A stretch of DNA of 64,000 nucleotides from Timaviella obliquedivisa GSE-PSE-MK23-08B (GTDB taxonomy: Bacteria; Cyanobacteriota; Cyanobacteriia; Elainellales; Elainellaceae). The notes beneath the pieces were generated by a model. It was given only the letters and a program-made list of their open reading frames with translations, was not told where the DNA came from and did not search any database. Within the stretch, counting starts at the first letter, position 1, and the number at the start of each line of letters is the position of its first letter. Below are positions 63,707 to 64,000 of the stretch, piece by piece. The position numbers were made by a program, and so were the translations under genes. The DNA lies in contig JAHHII010000004.1 in the NCBI GenBank assembly GCA_019358855.1, forward strand, positions 310,001-374,000, in the 5' to 3' direction.

Positions 63707-64000
63707 ATATTTTCACTTGTAGATTTTGTGTCAGTTTCAAGGTACAACACAAGATGTTTTGTTAAGTTTATGAAAGTGGGCGATCGCGCTCTTGTCCAGA
63801 ATGTTTTTTCAAGACGTGTTTGATAATTTCGCCCTATCATTTCCGAGGTATTTAGACAACTTACAAATGGTTTCCCAGTCTTCAAATCAACCCGCAGAAT
63901 AAAGAGTGATTGTCGCATTAATTGATTTTTACTCAGTATAGATGTACCATTTCGGTTAAGCGATCGCCATCTAACTCCCTAAGTTAAACTTAAGATAACC

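Noticed and set aside
63685-63918. 77-codon minus-strand frame upstream of the DUF2584-like gene
   Set aside because: No family resemblance, unusual composition and overlap with the DUF2584-like start.

Overview
The window comes from a cyanobacterial chromosome. The octamer GCGATCGC (HIP1) and its core CGATCG occur throughout, the photosystem II gene psb30 is present, and there are many typically cyanobacterial families: Uma2 endonucleases, a Cdv3/DivIVA-like division protein, a CHASE2 kinase, paired half-size GDT1 transporters, a LabA-like NYN protein and CofH. The moderate GC content, many short repeats and five Uma2 loci suggest a filamentous, Leptolyngbya-like organism. That placement is an inference.

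Layout. 1-10.9 kb: end of a histidine kinase, an Fe-S aldo/keto reductase, a bifunctional nuclease, the leucine genes leuC and leuD separated by a truncated Uma2 gene, trpS, a DUF29 protein, an acyltransferase, two intact Uma2 genes and ispD. 11-17.4 kb: a FecR-domain protein, a SPOR-like protein and a CHASE2 histidine kinase, then a degenerate metallo-beta-lactamase protein and a site-2 protease. 17.5-25.5 kb: housekeeping genes (thrC, argJ, cyclophilin, coaD-cdv3), tRNA-Ser(UGA), a phosphoesterase and a LabA-like protein. 26-32.4 kb: glmU, ftsI with an FtsL-like partner, and cofH. 32.5-33.7 kb: a two-gene module of very small proteins next to a 149-bp MITE, then a JAMM protease. 33.9-40.1 kb: a five-gene phosphonate (2-aminoethylphosphonate-type) uptake and breakdown operon. 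40-49.6 kb: an uncharacterised membrane protein, a Uma2 gene, two half-size GDT1 transporters, psb30, prs, a MOSC protein, rpiA and a second aldo/keto reductase whose Fe-S cysteines are gone. 49.6-53.4 kb: a six-gene envelope redox operon. 53.4-64 kb: gene fragments and repeats, an acetyltransferase, a threonine-dehydratase-like enzyme, leuB, an HdrB-like protein, an exported superoxide dismutase, Hsp20, a methyltransferase and a secreted repeat protein.

The most interesting unit is the six-gene minus-strand operon at 49567-53409. Its first gene encodes a lipoprotein made almost entirely of 17 copies of a DAM(K/Q)(G/N) pentapeptide, giving one methionine every five residues. It is followed closely by an exported TlpA-like thioredoxin, a CcdA thiol transporter, an exported MsrA, a b-type cytochrome and a Tat-type molybdopterin oxidoreductase with a Cys-Val-Glu-Gly-Trp motif like MsrP. 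I read this as a candidate sacrificial methionine sink in the envelope, regenerated by two independent sulfoxide-reducing routes. The proposal is inferred from gene context and is untested.

Other points of note: the phosphonate operon pairs a phosphonatase-like HAD enzyme with an FAD oxidoreductase and has no transaminase; a short dispersed repeat has inserted in frame into a Uma2 gene; perfect 15-17 bp tandem duplications recur at gene borders; and a repeat array with beta-propeller character has expanded inside a cadherin/CSPG-like domain. Most start codons were chosen by ribosome-binding site, signal peptide position or family length, and several remain uncertain.
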